Assembly (NCBI RefSeq): GCF_001012825.1 | Contig: NZ_LCZJ02000029.1 | Coordinates: 62,001-126,000 of the forward strand | Origin: Paenibacillus etheri | Lineage (GTDB): Bacteria > Bacillota > Bacilli > Paenibacillales > Paenibacillaceae | Reading direction: 5' to 3' | DNA length: 64,000 bases | In this document: positions 1-10,495 of the stretch, in pieces | Numbering within the stretch: position 1 is the first letter of the stretch | Layout: each line of letters begins with the position of its first letter | Translations under genes and position numbers: made by a program | Notes under the pieces: generated by a model | Told to the model about the DNA's origin: nothing | The model's input: the letters and a program-made list of their open reading frames with translations, nothing else | The model's database searches: none

Positions 1-650
1 TCATGGAGGCCCAGGCTGTGCGCATACGTCTTAACGCGTATTTTAATCGAACCGCTAGGTTTGTTCGTATCGATATCGTGCAAAGCCGAATATGGCGTGC
101 CCACGGTTGAGATGATATGAGTCGATCAATCGTAGGTGGATTATCTTGACCTCACTTGAAACTTGACAGGTCTAAGACGGCTATATTGGGTTGGATGGAA
201 CGCGAAAATTGCCCACACCTTCTGCATGCTGTTTGAACTAAAGTTTTCAGGCCAGACGTCGGTCATTTCGAGAGTAGGTTGCTCTTGAAAAACCGTTGAA
301 GTCATGCTTCATCTTTGAGGATGGAGCGCATGGACAACACGGGATAACCCAGCACCTGAAACTCCTCCAGTACGCCATGATTTAAGCCCGGATCGGAGTG
401 ATAGGGGCGGCCGATCAACAGAATGGCGAGACGATTGTCTTGCTTCATCTGATCCAGAATCGAGCGACCCTTCTCTTGCATCTCGTTATCGAACAGCTCC
501 ATCGACCAGAAATTCCAGAACATTCTCCGCCTGCTTAGTATGGTGACGTTGATAATCCGACCACAAAATTTCATTGGTTGCCGAATCAAAACGGTTGCTT
601 TGACAGTCGTCGAATCAACGTCAATGCCAATGATTAAGCATCTGATCGTT
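1..650 (-). pseudogene. decayed CoA-substrate-specific enzyme activase (BcrAD/BadFG plus DUF2229 type)
   Basis: This is the remnant of an ATP-dependent activator of the 2-hydroxyacyl-CoA dehydratase type. Reading the minus strand from about 642, one finds the ATPase start motif IIGIDVDSTTVKATVL. After a frame change comes a stretch like DYQRHHTKQAENVLEFL, then LLIGRPYHSDPGLNHG and LEEFQVLGYPV of the DUF2229 region. Nearer the left edge, in other frames, are PNIAVLDLSSFK, IISTVGTPYSALHDIDTNK and PSGSIKIRVKTYAHSLG. The matches occur in family order but in several frames. Stops fall within the matched region and the middle of the ATPase domain is missing. No start codon lies in front of the first motif. 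The gene therefore looks dead and continues beyond the left edge. The family call rests on remembered consensus motifs. Confidence 0.72.
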
Positions 651-814
651 GCCTATTCCTTTCCAGCCTCACTGCTCACTGCTCCTTTATCCAAAAAATC
701 TTAGTAGTATCTTGCGTATAGATTTGTCACTCTATACAAAGAACACTTAAGTACCCGAATCTCTTGGACAAGGAGGTTAGACGTAACCTTTGCTTTGGAT
801 CATTTTAGCGCTCT

Positions 815-1006
815 ATGCGCAGCTTTTGCGAGTAATTTGAACTTAATGCGGTCTTTTTTGACGGCAAGGTCGTTGATCGCCTGGTACAAGATTTTTACCG
901 AGATCTAAGCGTAAGTTATGAAATTTCGCTTTCGGAATTTGAAAAGCGCTCCAGGATTCAAAAGATGAAAGAAGTCTTTGCCACATTGCTCTCTCCTTTA
1001 TTCTAG
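815..1006 (+). pseudogene. C-terminal remnant of a cardiolipin synthase
   Basis: This is the tail of a phospholipase D-superfamily cardiolipin synthase. The plus strand reads MRSFCE, a TAA stop, then FELNAVFFDGKVVDRLVQDF, and continues to the typical end ATLLSPLF before TAG at 1004-1006. The family signature is MRSF-x-NFELNAV, and the intact synthase at 24.8-26.2 kb has the same layout (MRSFYSNFELTAV and LLSPLL). The remnant is not a recent copy of that gene, because the residues between the landmarks differ. The HKD motifs and everything upstream are missing, so it is non-functional. A 62-residue open frame on the other strand here is only its shadow. Confidence 0.7.
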
Positions 1007-1066
1007 AGGCTAAAAGTAGTTGTTTAGTCAAAAGTTAGAAACACAATCAAATATCTGAAATCAAAT

Positions 1067-1102
1067 AACTCCCATCTTGGCATGCTGCTAAGATGGGAGT
1101 TA
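1067..1102. terminator. 12-bp inverted repeat, terminator-like hairpin without U-tail
   Basis: AACTCCCATCTT and AAGATGGGAGTT pair perfectly around an 11-nt loop. Neither side has a clean T-run, so it could be a leftover terminator stem or some other hairpin in decayed DNA. Confidence 0.4.
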
Positions 1103-1378
1103 ACACATCGAGTAAACCATACATACTGATTTATCCCTTGGGCGTATTTGAACAAATTAAATTATTTATCCAAAAAGACTGACATCAAACTTATAATTCT
1201 TTTCCGTAAAAGGAAAACGTTTTTCTTGGCACACCAAATCAATAATTAAACACTATACAGTAAATTTTGTGTCATATAATTTTTCCCTTGAATGTCGATA
1301 GGGAAATTGTTCCATGGATGTTTACCGGGTAACTGAGTTATATTACTTTTCGTTACATAAATGAAAGGTGGTAAATAT

Positions 1379-1987
1379 ATGCCTTTATCTCCACAAATGT
1401 ATCATTGGTTTGTTCGTCCAAAGTGGTTCACAAATAAATATATCCATGAACATATAAAAAACCATTTCCATTTAGAGAACAAAACCGTTCTTGATTTTGG
1501 ATCCGGTACAGGTGCAAATTGCAGTATTTTCAAACCTGGTCTTTATCTCGGCATAGAACCGGATGGTAAAAGGGTTGGACTTGCAAAGCGGCTATTTCCG
1601 AATCATAATTTTATGATTTTTAAAGAAAATTTGATTCCAGCCCAAAATGATTCAATCGACTATATTTTTATTGTAGCCGTTCTTCATCATATCGATGACA
1701 AGCAAATCAAGGGGTATCTGCTTGAATTCGAAAGGATCTTGAAACCAGACGGAAAAGTCATTGTCATGGAGCCGTATCTATGTGAACGAAAGAAATGGAA
1801 TAACCTATTCATGAATTGGTATGATGATGGTAATTATATACGAAACGAGAACAGTTATTTGGACTTGTTTCAATCTGCGCAATACGAGTGCCAAGTATTA
1901 AAAAAGTTTACAAAATGCTTCCTGTACAATGAAATCTTTTTTTTCGCCACAAAGAAAGGAACCCCATGCAGACTCCTGCCAATATAA
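1379..1987 (+). CDS. class I SAM-dependent methyltransferase
   Basis: A predicted 202-residue cytosolic methyltransferase that transfers a methyl group from S-adenosylmethionine to an unknown acceptor. The Rossmann-fold glycine motif appears as VLDFGSGTGANCS near residue 40. The acidic strand-2 motif follows as YLGIEPDGKRV, and strand 4 reads IDYIFIVAVLHHIDD, as in the Methyltransf_11 group. I prefer the ATG at 1379 over the in-frame ATG at 1361, because AAAGGTGG at 1364-1371 sits seven bases before 1379. The C-terminus EIFFFATKKG suggests the common final beta strand. The gene stands alone between decayed regions and has lower GC than the block to its right. That fits acquisition or survival in an accessory margin. 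The substrate cannot be told from sequence. Confidence 0.8.
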   Translation: MPLSPQMYHWFVRPKWFTNKYIHEHIKNHFHLENKTVLDFGSGTGANCSIFKPGLYLGIEPDGKRVGLAKRLFPNHNFMIFKENLIPAQNDSIDYIFIVAVLHHIDDKQIKGYLLEFERILKPDGKVIVMEPYLCERKKWNNLFMNWYDDGNYIRNENSYLDLFQSAQYECQVLKKFTKCFLYNEIFFFATKKGTPCRLLPI

Positions 1988-2613
1988 AGCTAGTCGCGCT
2001 ACTGTAACCCTCCTTCGGATGAACCTTTACTTATTACTCCTCGATACAACCGTGCATACTCAGTGGATGACAAAGAACTACTTACCTTGGGCAACCATAT
2101 AACCGCCTATAAAATCTCATTAGATACTTTGTAGGTAACAGTATGTAAAAGCACCGCCACAATGTAGGTAGTTTTATGTCGAAATCCCATAATGTAGGCA
2201 GATTAGTGCATTTTAGCGTGACATCAATTTGCCTACATAAAAATAAAAAAGCCTGAAACGGCAGGCCTTTGTAGATACTTGCTTATGTAGGCACTTTTGT
2301 GTCATTGGACAAATGGCAACATGGTCATTGATCTTCATCGGATGGAGATGTATCCGGCAAGCCTCAATCACGATTAAAATAGGGACGGGAATAACTCACG
2401 TCCCCAGTGCCATGTAACACTTTAAATTTCATTTGCGAATTTGATTTCTTACTCAACCTATAAGAAGTCCACTTTGATCAGTGTCAACACTGTACCAACA
2501 GACTTGTTTGCGTTGGAATATTTTTTTAATGAAATTTTAGAATCGGTTTGATTCGCATAAATTTTAATTTAATCCAATATGAACAAGATGTCTAACCAGA
2601 TATTTGACGATCT
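1988..2613. other. gene-poor region with possible decayed reading frame
   Basis: No intact gene is visible. From 2006 to 2134 the plus strand stays open for 42 codons (NPPSDEPLLITPRYNRAY and onward) and looks protein-like, but it has no start and I do not recognise it. It ends inside the first of several TGTAGGYA motifs. A short hairpin with stem GCCTG/CAGGC occurs near 2251-2266. Confidence 0.4.
2130..2310. repeat. repeated TGTAGGYA motifs, possible transposon end
   Basis: TGTAGGTA occurs at 2130 and 2163, and TGTAGGCA at 2193 and 2286; an inverted TGCCTACA lies at 2230-2237. Some copies share a following TTATGTC-like or TTTGTGTC-like box 3-4 bases after the motif (for example TGTAGGCACTTTTGTGTC at 2286). 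Arrays of short transposase-binding sites like this mark the ends of Tn7-like and IS21-like elements, but no transposase gene is adjacent, so this is only a suggestion. Confidence 0.4.
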
Positions 2614-2666
2614 AAAAAAGAGGCTTCCCACAAAGTTCAATTTGAACTCGTGAAAAGCCTCTTTTT
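2614..2666 (-). terminator. groESL terminator (bidirectional)
   Basis: A long stem of AAAGAGGCTT against AAGCCTCTTT, with an inner AGTTCAA/TTGAACT stem and A/T runs on both sides, lies just past the groEL stop. Confidence 0.85.
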
Positions 2667-2733
2667 ATTCATTGTGGTCAAACGGCGTTTCCCTTGCGGG
2701 AAACCCTCGATGTTACAGGCTATACAGCCTATA

Positions 2734-4401
<1,668 letters not shown>

Positions 4402-4443
4402 TTACTTTAAGTAGTTTAGATTTAGCTTATGATCGACTCTCGC

Positions 4444-4725
4444 TTAGTCAAGAATCGCGTGAATGTCGCTTTCTTTCATAATCAAATATTCTTTACCTTC
4501 GTATTTGATTTCTGTTCCTGCATATTTTGAGAAAAGAACACGGTCGCCTTCTTTAACTTCAAGCGCTACACGTACTCCATCTTTCAAAGCTCCGCTACCT
4601 ACTGCAATAATAGTTCCTTCTTGTGGCTTTTCTTTCGAGGAGTCCGGAAGCACAATCCCGAATGAAGTGGTTTCCTCCTGCTCGCTCGGTAGCACTAATA
4701 CGCGTTCACCTAAAGGTTTGATCAT
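4444..4725 (-). CDS. groES: co-chaperonin GroES
   Basis: The 93-residue lid of the GroEL chamber. It starts [18 protein letters not shown] and has the mobile-loop region [17 protein letters not shown] and the roof segment [16 protein letters not shown], both standard for the family. An AAAGGAGG ribosome site precedes the ATG. It is the first gene of the groES-groEL operon, with a sigma-A promoter and an HrcA operator about 150-200 bases upstream. Confidence 0.99.
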   Translation of the reverse strand: MIKPLGERVLVLPSEQEETTSFGIVLPDSSKEKPQEGTIIAVGSGALKDGVRVALEVKEGDRVLFSKYAGTEIKYEGKEYLIMKESDIHAILD

Positions 4726-4872
4726 GAAAAAATAGCCTCCTTTAAAATTATGTTATTTTGCTTCAAAACATAGTTTAGAACTTACCGGTCTTACTTCTGA
4801 CTCTCTGGTGTTTATGAAAAATATCAATTGGACGCTATGAAATTCTGGTCCATCTCATATTTTTCATAAGCG

Positions 4873-4899
4873 TTAGCACTCGACGGTCTGTAGTGCTAA
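4873..4899 (-). promoter_or_regulatory. CIRCE element (HrcA operator) of groESL
   Basis: TTAGCACTC, nine spacer bases, then TAGTGCTAA. The consensus is TTAGCACTC-N9-GAGTGCTAA, so only one position of one arm deviates. It lies just downstream of the -10 box, where HrcA would block initiation. Confidence 0.93.
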
Positions 4900-4910
4900 C
4901 AACAATTTTT

Positions 4911-4939
4911 ATGATACTCAACTTGAGCCCGAATTTCAA
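4911..4939 (-). promoter_or_regulatory. sigma-A promoter of groESL
   Basis: On the minus strand, TTGAAA (4934-4939), a 17-base spacer and TATCAT (4911-4916). The start point would fall near 4904, immediately before CIRCE. Confidence 0.75.
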
Positions 4940-5133
4940 GTCCTTTTACACAAATTCGCATTTGTTTTCGCAAAAAATAACGTTTCACTGGTTGTCCTAG
5001 GCACACACTCTATACATTCTATCCACAGGGTGTGAAAATATGCATAAGATTCCCAGTAGTCTCAACTGTACCACCTACGCTCGAACATTTCAAAAAGACT
5101 AAACAAGTATTTACTTTGGCAGCGTTTTAAAAC

Positions 5134-5186
5134 AAAAGAGAGCTGTCTCTTTCGTAGAAAAATCTACTTAGTGACAGCTCTCTTTT
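5134..5186 (-). terminator. tatC terminator
   Basis: AAAAGAGAGCTGTC pairs with GACAGCTCTCTTTT, enclosing a smaller GTAGA/TCTAC stem. It is symmetrical and lies directly after the tatC stop. Confidence 0.85.
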
Positions 5187-5188
5187 CA

Positions 5189-5956
5189 TCAATCCTCACT
5201 CTTGGTGTACTGTTCTTCGCGCGCTGCATCCGCAGCAAGCTGCTTACGATAAACGAAGGCAGACAAGAATACGCTGAACTCATACAACACAAGCAGTGGA
5301 ATCGTCACCAGAAAGTCCGAGATTAAATCCGGGGGAGTGATGACTACTGCGATAAAGACAAGCGTGAAATAAGCGTATCGACGCATTTTACGCAAGCGTA
5401 TCGGGTTAAGAACCCTCAGTTTAGTCAGAAACATCACCAACAGCGGTAGCTCAAACAACAACGCTAAAGGTAGCACCAGACTGAACATGAAGTTGAAATA
5501 TTGCGCAATTCCGTAGGTCTCTTCCAGCCCCATACTCCGGGTGATGGAGATCGTGAACGAAAGCGCCATTGGAAATACAATATAATAAGCAAAAGAAAGA
5601 CCGATTAGAAAAAGGACAAAAACATAGGGAACATAACGTAGTGTCGCACTACGCTCTTCTGCCCGCAAGCCCGGACTAATAAACGCCCACAGCTGGTAAG
5701 CAATAAAAGGAACTGAAATGACTAATGAAACCGCCATCGCAATCTTCATATACATTCCGATACCGTCCCAGAATGAGAACGCATGCAGAACAAAGCCTTG
5801 TGCTAGATCTGTACTAATTAAATAATCGTAAATTGGTTTGGCACAGAACAGCCCCCCTACCAACCCCAAAATAAATACAATCAGTACATAAATAATCCGT
5901 TTACGCAGCTCGGTGAGATGATCCACCACCGACATTTCTTCCGATTCGAGAGACAT
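5189..5956 (-). CDS. tatC: Sec-independent protein translocase TatC
   Basis: Integral membrane receptor of the twin-arginine pathway, which exports folded proteins. The N-terminal family motif HLTELRKRIIY is present, followed by six hydrophobic spans across about 255 residues. The conserved periplasmic segment FWDGIGMYMKIA, the FISPGLRAEER loop and the FPMALSF helix are also seen. An in-frame TTG at 5977 would add seven residues. The ATG at 5956 is preferred because GGGATGG sits upstream and the family does not need the extension. It lies downstream of tatA but is separated from it by a terminator. Confidence 0.96.
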   Translation of the reverse strand: MSLESEEMSVVDHLTELRKRIIYVLIVFILGLVGGLFCAKPIYDYLISTDLAQGFVLHAFSFWDGIGMYMKIAMAVSLVISVPFIAYQLWAFISPGLRAEERSATLRYVPYVFVLFLIGLSFAYYIVFPMALSFTISITRSMGLEETYGIAQYFNFMFSLVLPLALLFELPLLVMFLTKLRVLNPIRLRKMRRYAYFTLVFIAVVITPPDLISDFLVTIPLLVLYEFSVFLSAFVYRKQLAADAAREEQYTKSED

Positions 5957-6135
5957 CCTGACACCATCCCATGACAAGAGTAGAAACGTTACACCAACTT
6001 TGTGTCAAGCTATGCCCGTTTCTGCAGAAAGCAACAAGCAAAAACGCCTTTGACGTCCCTATAAGGACGGTTAGCGTTCATGCGAGAAATATAAGGATAA
6101 TGTATAGTATGAAACTGATTTTTTCTTATATTTTG

Positions 6136-6183
6136 AAAAAAGGGGCCTCTCCTAAGTCTATTAGACTTGAGAGATTGCCCCAT
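6136..6183 (-). terminator. tatA terminator
   Basis: GGGGCAATCTCTCAAGTCTA pairs with a nearly complementary arm and is followed by a run of T on the minus strand. It separates tatA from tatC, so tatC either has its own promoter or depends on read-through. Confidence 0.85.
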
Positions 6184-6197
6184 TGTTAAACCTTTTA

Positions 6198-6440
6198 TTA
6201 TTCCGGCAGGCGTTTGTCCTGAGGAATATCTGCAGCGACCGTCTGCGGGGCCGTCGGCACAGGAGCTTCGCTCTTCTTCACCGGATCACCATCACCGATG
6301 ATTTCACGTGCGCCTTCCTTAAATTCACGGAAGGTTCGTCCAACTGCGCGGCCTAACTCTGGCAGTTTATTTGGGCCAAAGAGGAGCAGTGCCAGTATAA
6401 CCAACAAAATAATACCCGGAGTACCAATTCCACTAAACAT
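6198..6440 (-). CDS. tatA: twin-arginine translocase subunit TatA
   Basis: An 80-residue pore-forming Tat subunit. A single N-terminal transmembrane helix (GTPGIILLVILALLLFG) is followed by the hinge GPNKLPELG and the amphipathic helix RAVGRTFREFKEG, then a short charged tail. The ATG at 6440 is chosen because GGAGGAATAAT stands directly before it. The upstream in-frame codons do not encode family sequence. Together with tatC it should form a minimal TatA-TatC system typical of Bacillales. Confidence 0.95.
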   Translation of the reverse strand: MFSGIGTPGIILLVILALLLFGPNKLPELGRAVGRTFREFKEGAREIIGDGDPVKKSEAPVPTAPQTVAADIPQDKRLPE

Positions 6441-6577
6441 TATTATTCCTCCTTGTCCGTCTATCCGATCATGGTATCGTTTACGATAAATTAATAATAC
6501 CATAACTTATGTCACAGTTACATCCACTATCTTCTATAAATAGTTTATCCTTGTGACGTGACAAGAATATGACAATG

Positions 6578-7063
6578 TTATTGGCGGTATTGGCCAGTTA
6601 CCATGAGTAACGCTTCCGGTAATTGATCCATAATGGCAGCCAAATTCTCATGTACACCCTTCGGTGTGCCCGGTAAGTTGACAATCAACGTACGTCCACG
6701 AATGCCGCATATCCCGCGGAATAGCATCACCGCACGGTTTTTTTGCATCACCGTACTTCGCATCGCTTCTGAGAGTCCAGGCACTTCCCGCTCGATTACA
6801 CGCCGAGTAGCCTCCGGAGTCACATCGCGTATCGCTAAATCCGTCCCTCCGGTAGTCAATACCAGATCTGCTTGAAAATAATCTGTCAGTTCTATCAAAG
6901 CTGCGATAATCTCATCTTGTTCATCGGGCACGATCCGATATTCAACGATCTCGCCCCCAAGCTCCTCCTCCACCAGCTCCCGAATAACCTGGGCGCTCGT
7001 GTCTTCCCGTTCGCCCCTGGCCCCTTTATCGCTGGCCGTTAGGATTGCTGTTTTCCACGCCAT
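6578..7063 (-). CDS. moaB: molybdopterin adenylyltransferase family protein (MogA/MoaB)
   Basis: A 161-residue protein of the MoCF_biosynth fold that acts on molybdopterin during molybdenum cofactor synthesis. The signature TTGGTD-x-x-IRDVTPEAT lies near residue 70, with NLPGTPKGVHENL near residue 130. The family normally reads GGTG here, so the aspartate of GGTD is unusual next to the substrate pocket. A GGGAGG ribosome site precedes the ATG. The gene follows moaC in the same direction with a gap of about 80 bases, so the two probably share a transcript. Confidence 0.9.
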   Translation of the reverse strand: MAWKTAILTASDKGARGEREDTSAQVIRELVEEELGGEIVEYRIVPDEQDEIIAALIELTDYFQADLVLTTGGTDLAIRDVTPEATRRVIEREVPGLSEAMRSTVMQKNRAVMLFRGICGIRGRTLIVNLPGTPKGVHENLAAIMDQLPEALLMVTGQYRQ

Positions 7064-7142
7064 AGGTTTGTCCTCCCTCTCTATGTATAATTGGCTGTAC
7101 AGTGCAGCCCATTTGCTTCAGCGCATCCAACGTCAGCTCTGA

Positions 7143-7616
7143 TCATTGTTCAAGCGCGTAATCTCCATTCTTGCCCCCACTTTTAGACACTAAGAGCGTT
7201 GGTCCGATAATCATGTCTTTCTGAAGAGCCTTGCACATGTCGTACACCGTTAGTGCTGAGGCAGAAACAGCGGTCAATGCCTCCATTTCAACTCCGGTCT
7301 TTCCGGTAATATGGACTGTTGCTTCTATATAAAGTTCATCTTCGCTGTTATCGGAGAAGCTGATATCAATACCGGTAAGCGGGAGCGGATGGCACATCGG
7401 AATCCAGTCAGACGTCTTCTTGGCCGCCATGATCCCAGCAATCTGCGCAACGGCAAGTACGTCTCCTTTACTGATCTTGCCTTCCTTGATGGCGCTAAGT
7501 GTCTCAGCAGCCATCTTGATCTTACTCCGCGCGACAGCTGTCCGCTTTGTAATCTCCTTTTCGCTCACATCCACCATACGAGCTCTTCCCTGCTCGTTAA
7601 AATGGGTCAATTCCAC
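7143..7616 (-). CDS. moaC: cyclic pyranopterin monophosphate synthase MoaC
   Basis: Converts the MoaA product to cyclic pyranopterin monophosphate in molybdenum cofactor synthesis. The 157 residues show the family motifs MVDVSEK, MCHPLPL (about residue 75) and [19 protein letters not shown] with the catalytic acidic region. The start is a GTG preceded by AAGGAG. It lies four bases after the stop of the folate cyclo-ligase gene, which indicates translational linkage. Confidence 0.97.
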   Translation of the reverse strand: MELTHFNEQGRARMVDVSEKEITKRTAVARSKIKMAAETLSAIKEGKISKGDVLAVAQIAGIMAAKKTSDWIPMCHPLPLTGIDISFSDNSEDELYIEATVHITGKTGVEMEALTAVSASALTVYDMCKALQKDMIIGPTLLVSKSGGKNGDYALEQ

Positions 7617-7619
7617 GGC

Positions 7620-8255
7620 TCACTCTCCTTTTCGGCAGTGCACTATGCCATTTTCAGTAATCAGCATGTCCATAAAGGCATCATGCTCATCCATGGGCAC
7701 TTTCGGAACCAGTTGCATAACAAAGGCTAGCCCGATCCAGACAGGGGGCTTCGCAGCGGTATACTCTTCCGTCTCCCATGACGCACGCAGTCGATCATAG
7801 TATCCTCGGCCGTAACCAAGCCTGCCTCCCTGAAGATCAAAAGCCAGCCCCGGAACAAACACAACCTCCGGTAGTGTAACAACTTCAATCTCTTTTGAAT
7901 CTTTGCCGGATACAATAGGTTCATGGATACCATACGCCCCCGGCTTAAGCTCACTCCACGCATTTACCATATGGACACTCATTGCACCACTTGCCGGAAT
8001 GACACGCGGCAGCAGTACCCTTCGCTGGTCCTTCCACGCCTGTGTAAGAAGCGCGTTGGTATCGAGTTCAGAACGGAAAGATACATAGGCCATCAGTGAG
8101 GTTATGTCTTTCGTCTTCAGCCACTCTGATGCATGCTTGCAGACCAGAAAAGACAATTCCCTTCTCTGGTCCGAGGAGAGCTCGTTTCGCGCGATGGTCT
8201 TCTCAGTTCTTAGTTCTTGCTTTAAGTTGGAGATCACCGACTCCTTGCTTGACAA
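7620..8255 (-). CDS. 5-formyltetrahydrofolate cyclo-ligase
   Basis: Closes 5-formyl-THF to 5,10-methenyl-THF with ATP. The 211-residue protein contains the family hallmark GGRLGYGRGYYDR near residue 150 and the N-terminal basic helix LKQELRTEKTIARNEL. The start appears to be a TTG at 8255 preceded by GGGGGTGG. It heads the moaC-moaB transcript and is divergent from the ABC-F gene. Grouping a folate gene with moa genes may be only local synteny. Confidence 0.94.
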   Translation of the reverse strand: MSSKESVISNLKQELRTEKTIARNELSSDQRRELSFLVCKHASEWLKTKDITSLMAYVSFRSELDTNALLTQAWKDQRRVLLPRVIPASGAMSVHMVNAWSELKPGAYGIHEPIVSGKDSKEIEVVTLPEVVFVPGLAFDLQGGRLGYGRGYYDRLRASWETEEYTAAKPPVWIGLAFVMQLVPKVPMDEHDAFMDMLITENGIVHCRKGE

Positions 8256-8499
8256 CGTCGGCCACCCCCATATATTTATCCCAAGCTTATCCTTGTTTGT
8301 AAATCCAGTTTACCACTCTTCTCCCCGGTTCGCCAAGGTGGATAGGACTGTGTTTCTGGGCCAGGTCGTTATTCCCTACTTCCGATATATCGAGCTCTCG
8401 CTTGGAAAACGCTTTTCATGTAAACTATAGAATAAGTTGTTCATACGGCTGAGGTATAAATGCCAAGGCGAAATATGCAAGGGTGGAGGTTTCATCGTT

Positions 8500-10440
8500 A
8501 TGCTTCTTCAAGCGACAGGAATTACAAAATCATATGGTATACAGAACGTACTAGACGGCATAAGCCTTCAGGTGAATGAAAAGGAACGTGTCGGACTCGT
8601 GGGTGTTAATGGTGCCGGCAAATCAACTTTTCTGCAAATTCTGGCTGGTGAAATGTCCTATGACAGCGGTCAAATTCATAAATCAAAAGAAACTACAATC
8701 GGGTACTTAGCCCAAAATAGCGGACTTCAATCCGACAAAACCATTCATGAAGAAATGATGGCTGTTTTCGCACCGTTGATCGAAGCCGAGGCTGAGCTAA
8801 GAGAGATGGAAGTAAGCATTGCCGATCCTAAGCTGGCAGAAGACCCAAAACGGTACGAAGAATTACTCGAACGATATGCACGCCGATCCGATTGGTTCAA
8901 GGATCACGGTGGTTATGAAATGAATACACGAATCCGCAGTGTCCTGCACGGCATGGGCTTCGGCGAGTTCCCACCGGATACACCCATCTCCACACTTAGT
9001 GGAGGCCAGAAGACTCGACTCGCATTAGCCCGCATTTTGCTTCAGGCTCCCGATCTTCTAATGCTGGATGAGCCGACGAACCATCTGGATATCGAAACAT
9101 TAACTTGGCTTGAGGATTATCTTCGCAGTTATGCTGGCGGAATTCTGGTTGTATCTCATGACCGTTATTTCCTGGACCGGCTTGTGACCACTATTGTAGA
9201 GATCGAGCGTCATCAATCTCGGCGTTATACAGGCAATTACAGCCGGTATGTAGATTTGAAGGCTGCCGAATATGAAGCACGGATGAAGCAGTATGAGAAA
9301 CAGCAGGATGAAATCTCAAGAATGGAAGATTTCGTTCAGAAAAATATTGTACGAGCATCTACCACAAAACGTGCGCAGAGCAGACGCAAAGCGCTTGAAA
9401 AGATGGACCGTATTGATCGGCCGATGGGTGATCTGAAGAAAGCCAGCTTCTCCTTCGAGCCCGACTTCATGTCTGGTAAAGAAGTGCTGCAAGTTCGTAA
9501 TGTCGCGGTAGCCTTTACTGATGGCCCACCTTTGTTCAAGGATGCTTCTTTTGAACTGCGCCGTGGAGAAACTGCTGCACTCATCGGTCCTAATGGTATC
9601 GGTAAATCTACACTGCTGCAGTGTATGACCGGAACCCGTGAGCCATCTGCCGGAACCGTTAATTGGGGTACTAAAGTAAAGGTCGCTTATTATGATCAGG
9701 AACAGACCCGCCTCAATCCAAAGAACACAGTAATGGAAGAACTATGGAGTGAATATCCAATGATTGAGGAAGCCAGAATCCGTACGATTCTCGGCAACTT
9801 CCTCTTCAGCGGTGAAGATGTTCTTAAGAAAATCTCTGCGCTGAGCGGCGGCGAAAAAGCACGCGTTGCATTATCAAAGCTCATGTTGCGAGGCGCAAAT
9901 ATGCTCATTCTAGATGAGCCAACCAACCATTTGGATTTGGTCAGTCGTGAGGTTCTAGAGTCAGCTTTAATCGATTTTGAAGGCACATTGCTCTTCATTT
10001 CTCATGACCGTTATTTCCTCAACAAAATGGCTGAACGGGTGCTGGAGCTTCATCCCGAGGGGATCGATCAATACCTCGGCAACTACGATGACTATATTGA
10101 GAAAAAACGAGAATTGGAAGAGATTGCGAAAGATGCCGCCGAGTTAGCCTCCAAGAACGTCAACAAGGATGCTGCAGATGCTGAAAAAAACCCTGTTTCC
10201 TCCTTCGAAGCGGACAAGCAAGCCAAGCGTGAAGAGCGTAACCGGAAGCGGCGTATCGCTGAACTCGAGGAAGGCATTGCCTCACTAGAAGAGTCGATCG
10301 CTTATATAGAGAATGAAATGACTAAACCTGAGATTTATCAGGATTATTTAGCTCTTCAAGGTCATGAAGAGGACCTAAAGAACAAAAAAACTCAGCTTAC
10401 AGATTTATTTAACGAATGGGAAATCCTTGCTGACGAATAA
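8500..10440 (+). CDS. ydiF: ABC-F family ATPase, YdiF type
   Basis: A soluble tandem-ATPase protein of the ABC-F class, whose members act on ribosomes rather than in membranes. It has 646 residues. The first cassette has GVNGAGKST, LSGGQKTRLALA and LLMLDEPTNHLD. The linker is charged and helical (about residues 240-300). The second cassette has GPNGIGKST, LSGGEKARVALSKL and MLILDEPTNHLD. A Lys/Glu-rich coiled coil closes the protein. The ATG at 8500 is preceded by GGGTGGAGG; the longer open frame has no family sequence. In B. subtilis ydiF is likewise next to tsaD. A clear terminator follows. Confidence 0.92.
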   Translation: MLLQATGITKSYGIQNVLDGISLQVNEKERVGLVGVNGAGKSTFLQILAGEMSYDSGQIHKSKETTIGYLAQNSGLQSDKTIHEEMMAVFAPLIEAEAELREMEVSIADPKLAEDPKRYEELLERYARRSDWFKDHGGYEMNTRIRSVLHGMGFGEFPPDTPISTLSGGQKTRLALARILLQAPDLLMLDEPTNHLDIETLTWLEDYLRSYAGGILVVSHDRYFLDRLVTTIVEIERHQSRRYTGNYSRYVDLKAAEYEARMKQYEKQQDEISRMEDFVQKNIVRASTTKRAQSRRKALEKMDRIDRPMGDLKKASFSFEPDFMSGKEVLQVRNVAVAFTDGPPLFKDASFELRRGETAALIGPNGIGKSTLLQCMTGTREPSAGTVNWGTKVKVAYYDQEQTRLNPKNTVMEELWSEYPMIEEARIRTILGNFLFSGEDVLKKISALSGGEKARVALSKLMLRGANMLILDEPTNHLDLVSREVLESALIDFEGTLLFISHDRYFLNKMAERVLELHPEGIDQYLGNYDDYIEKKRELEEIAKDAAELASKNVNKDAADAEKNPVSSFEADKQAKREERNRKRRIAELEEGIASLEESIAYIENEMTKPEIYQDYLALQGHEEDLKNKKTQLTDLFNEWEILADE

Positions 10441-10495
10441 TGTAAAATCCACTTCATAAATATTTTTTCATATTTCTCGATTTGTTCATAAATAG

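Noticed and set aside
843-1031. A 62-codon minus-strand frame
   Set aside because: The opposite strand reads clearly as the cardiolipin synthase C-terminus.
5005-5040. Extra DnaA box before groESL
   Set aside because: A single one-mismatch CTATCCACA is expected by chance.
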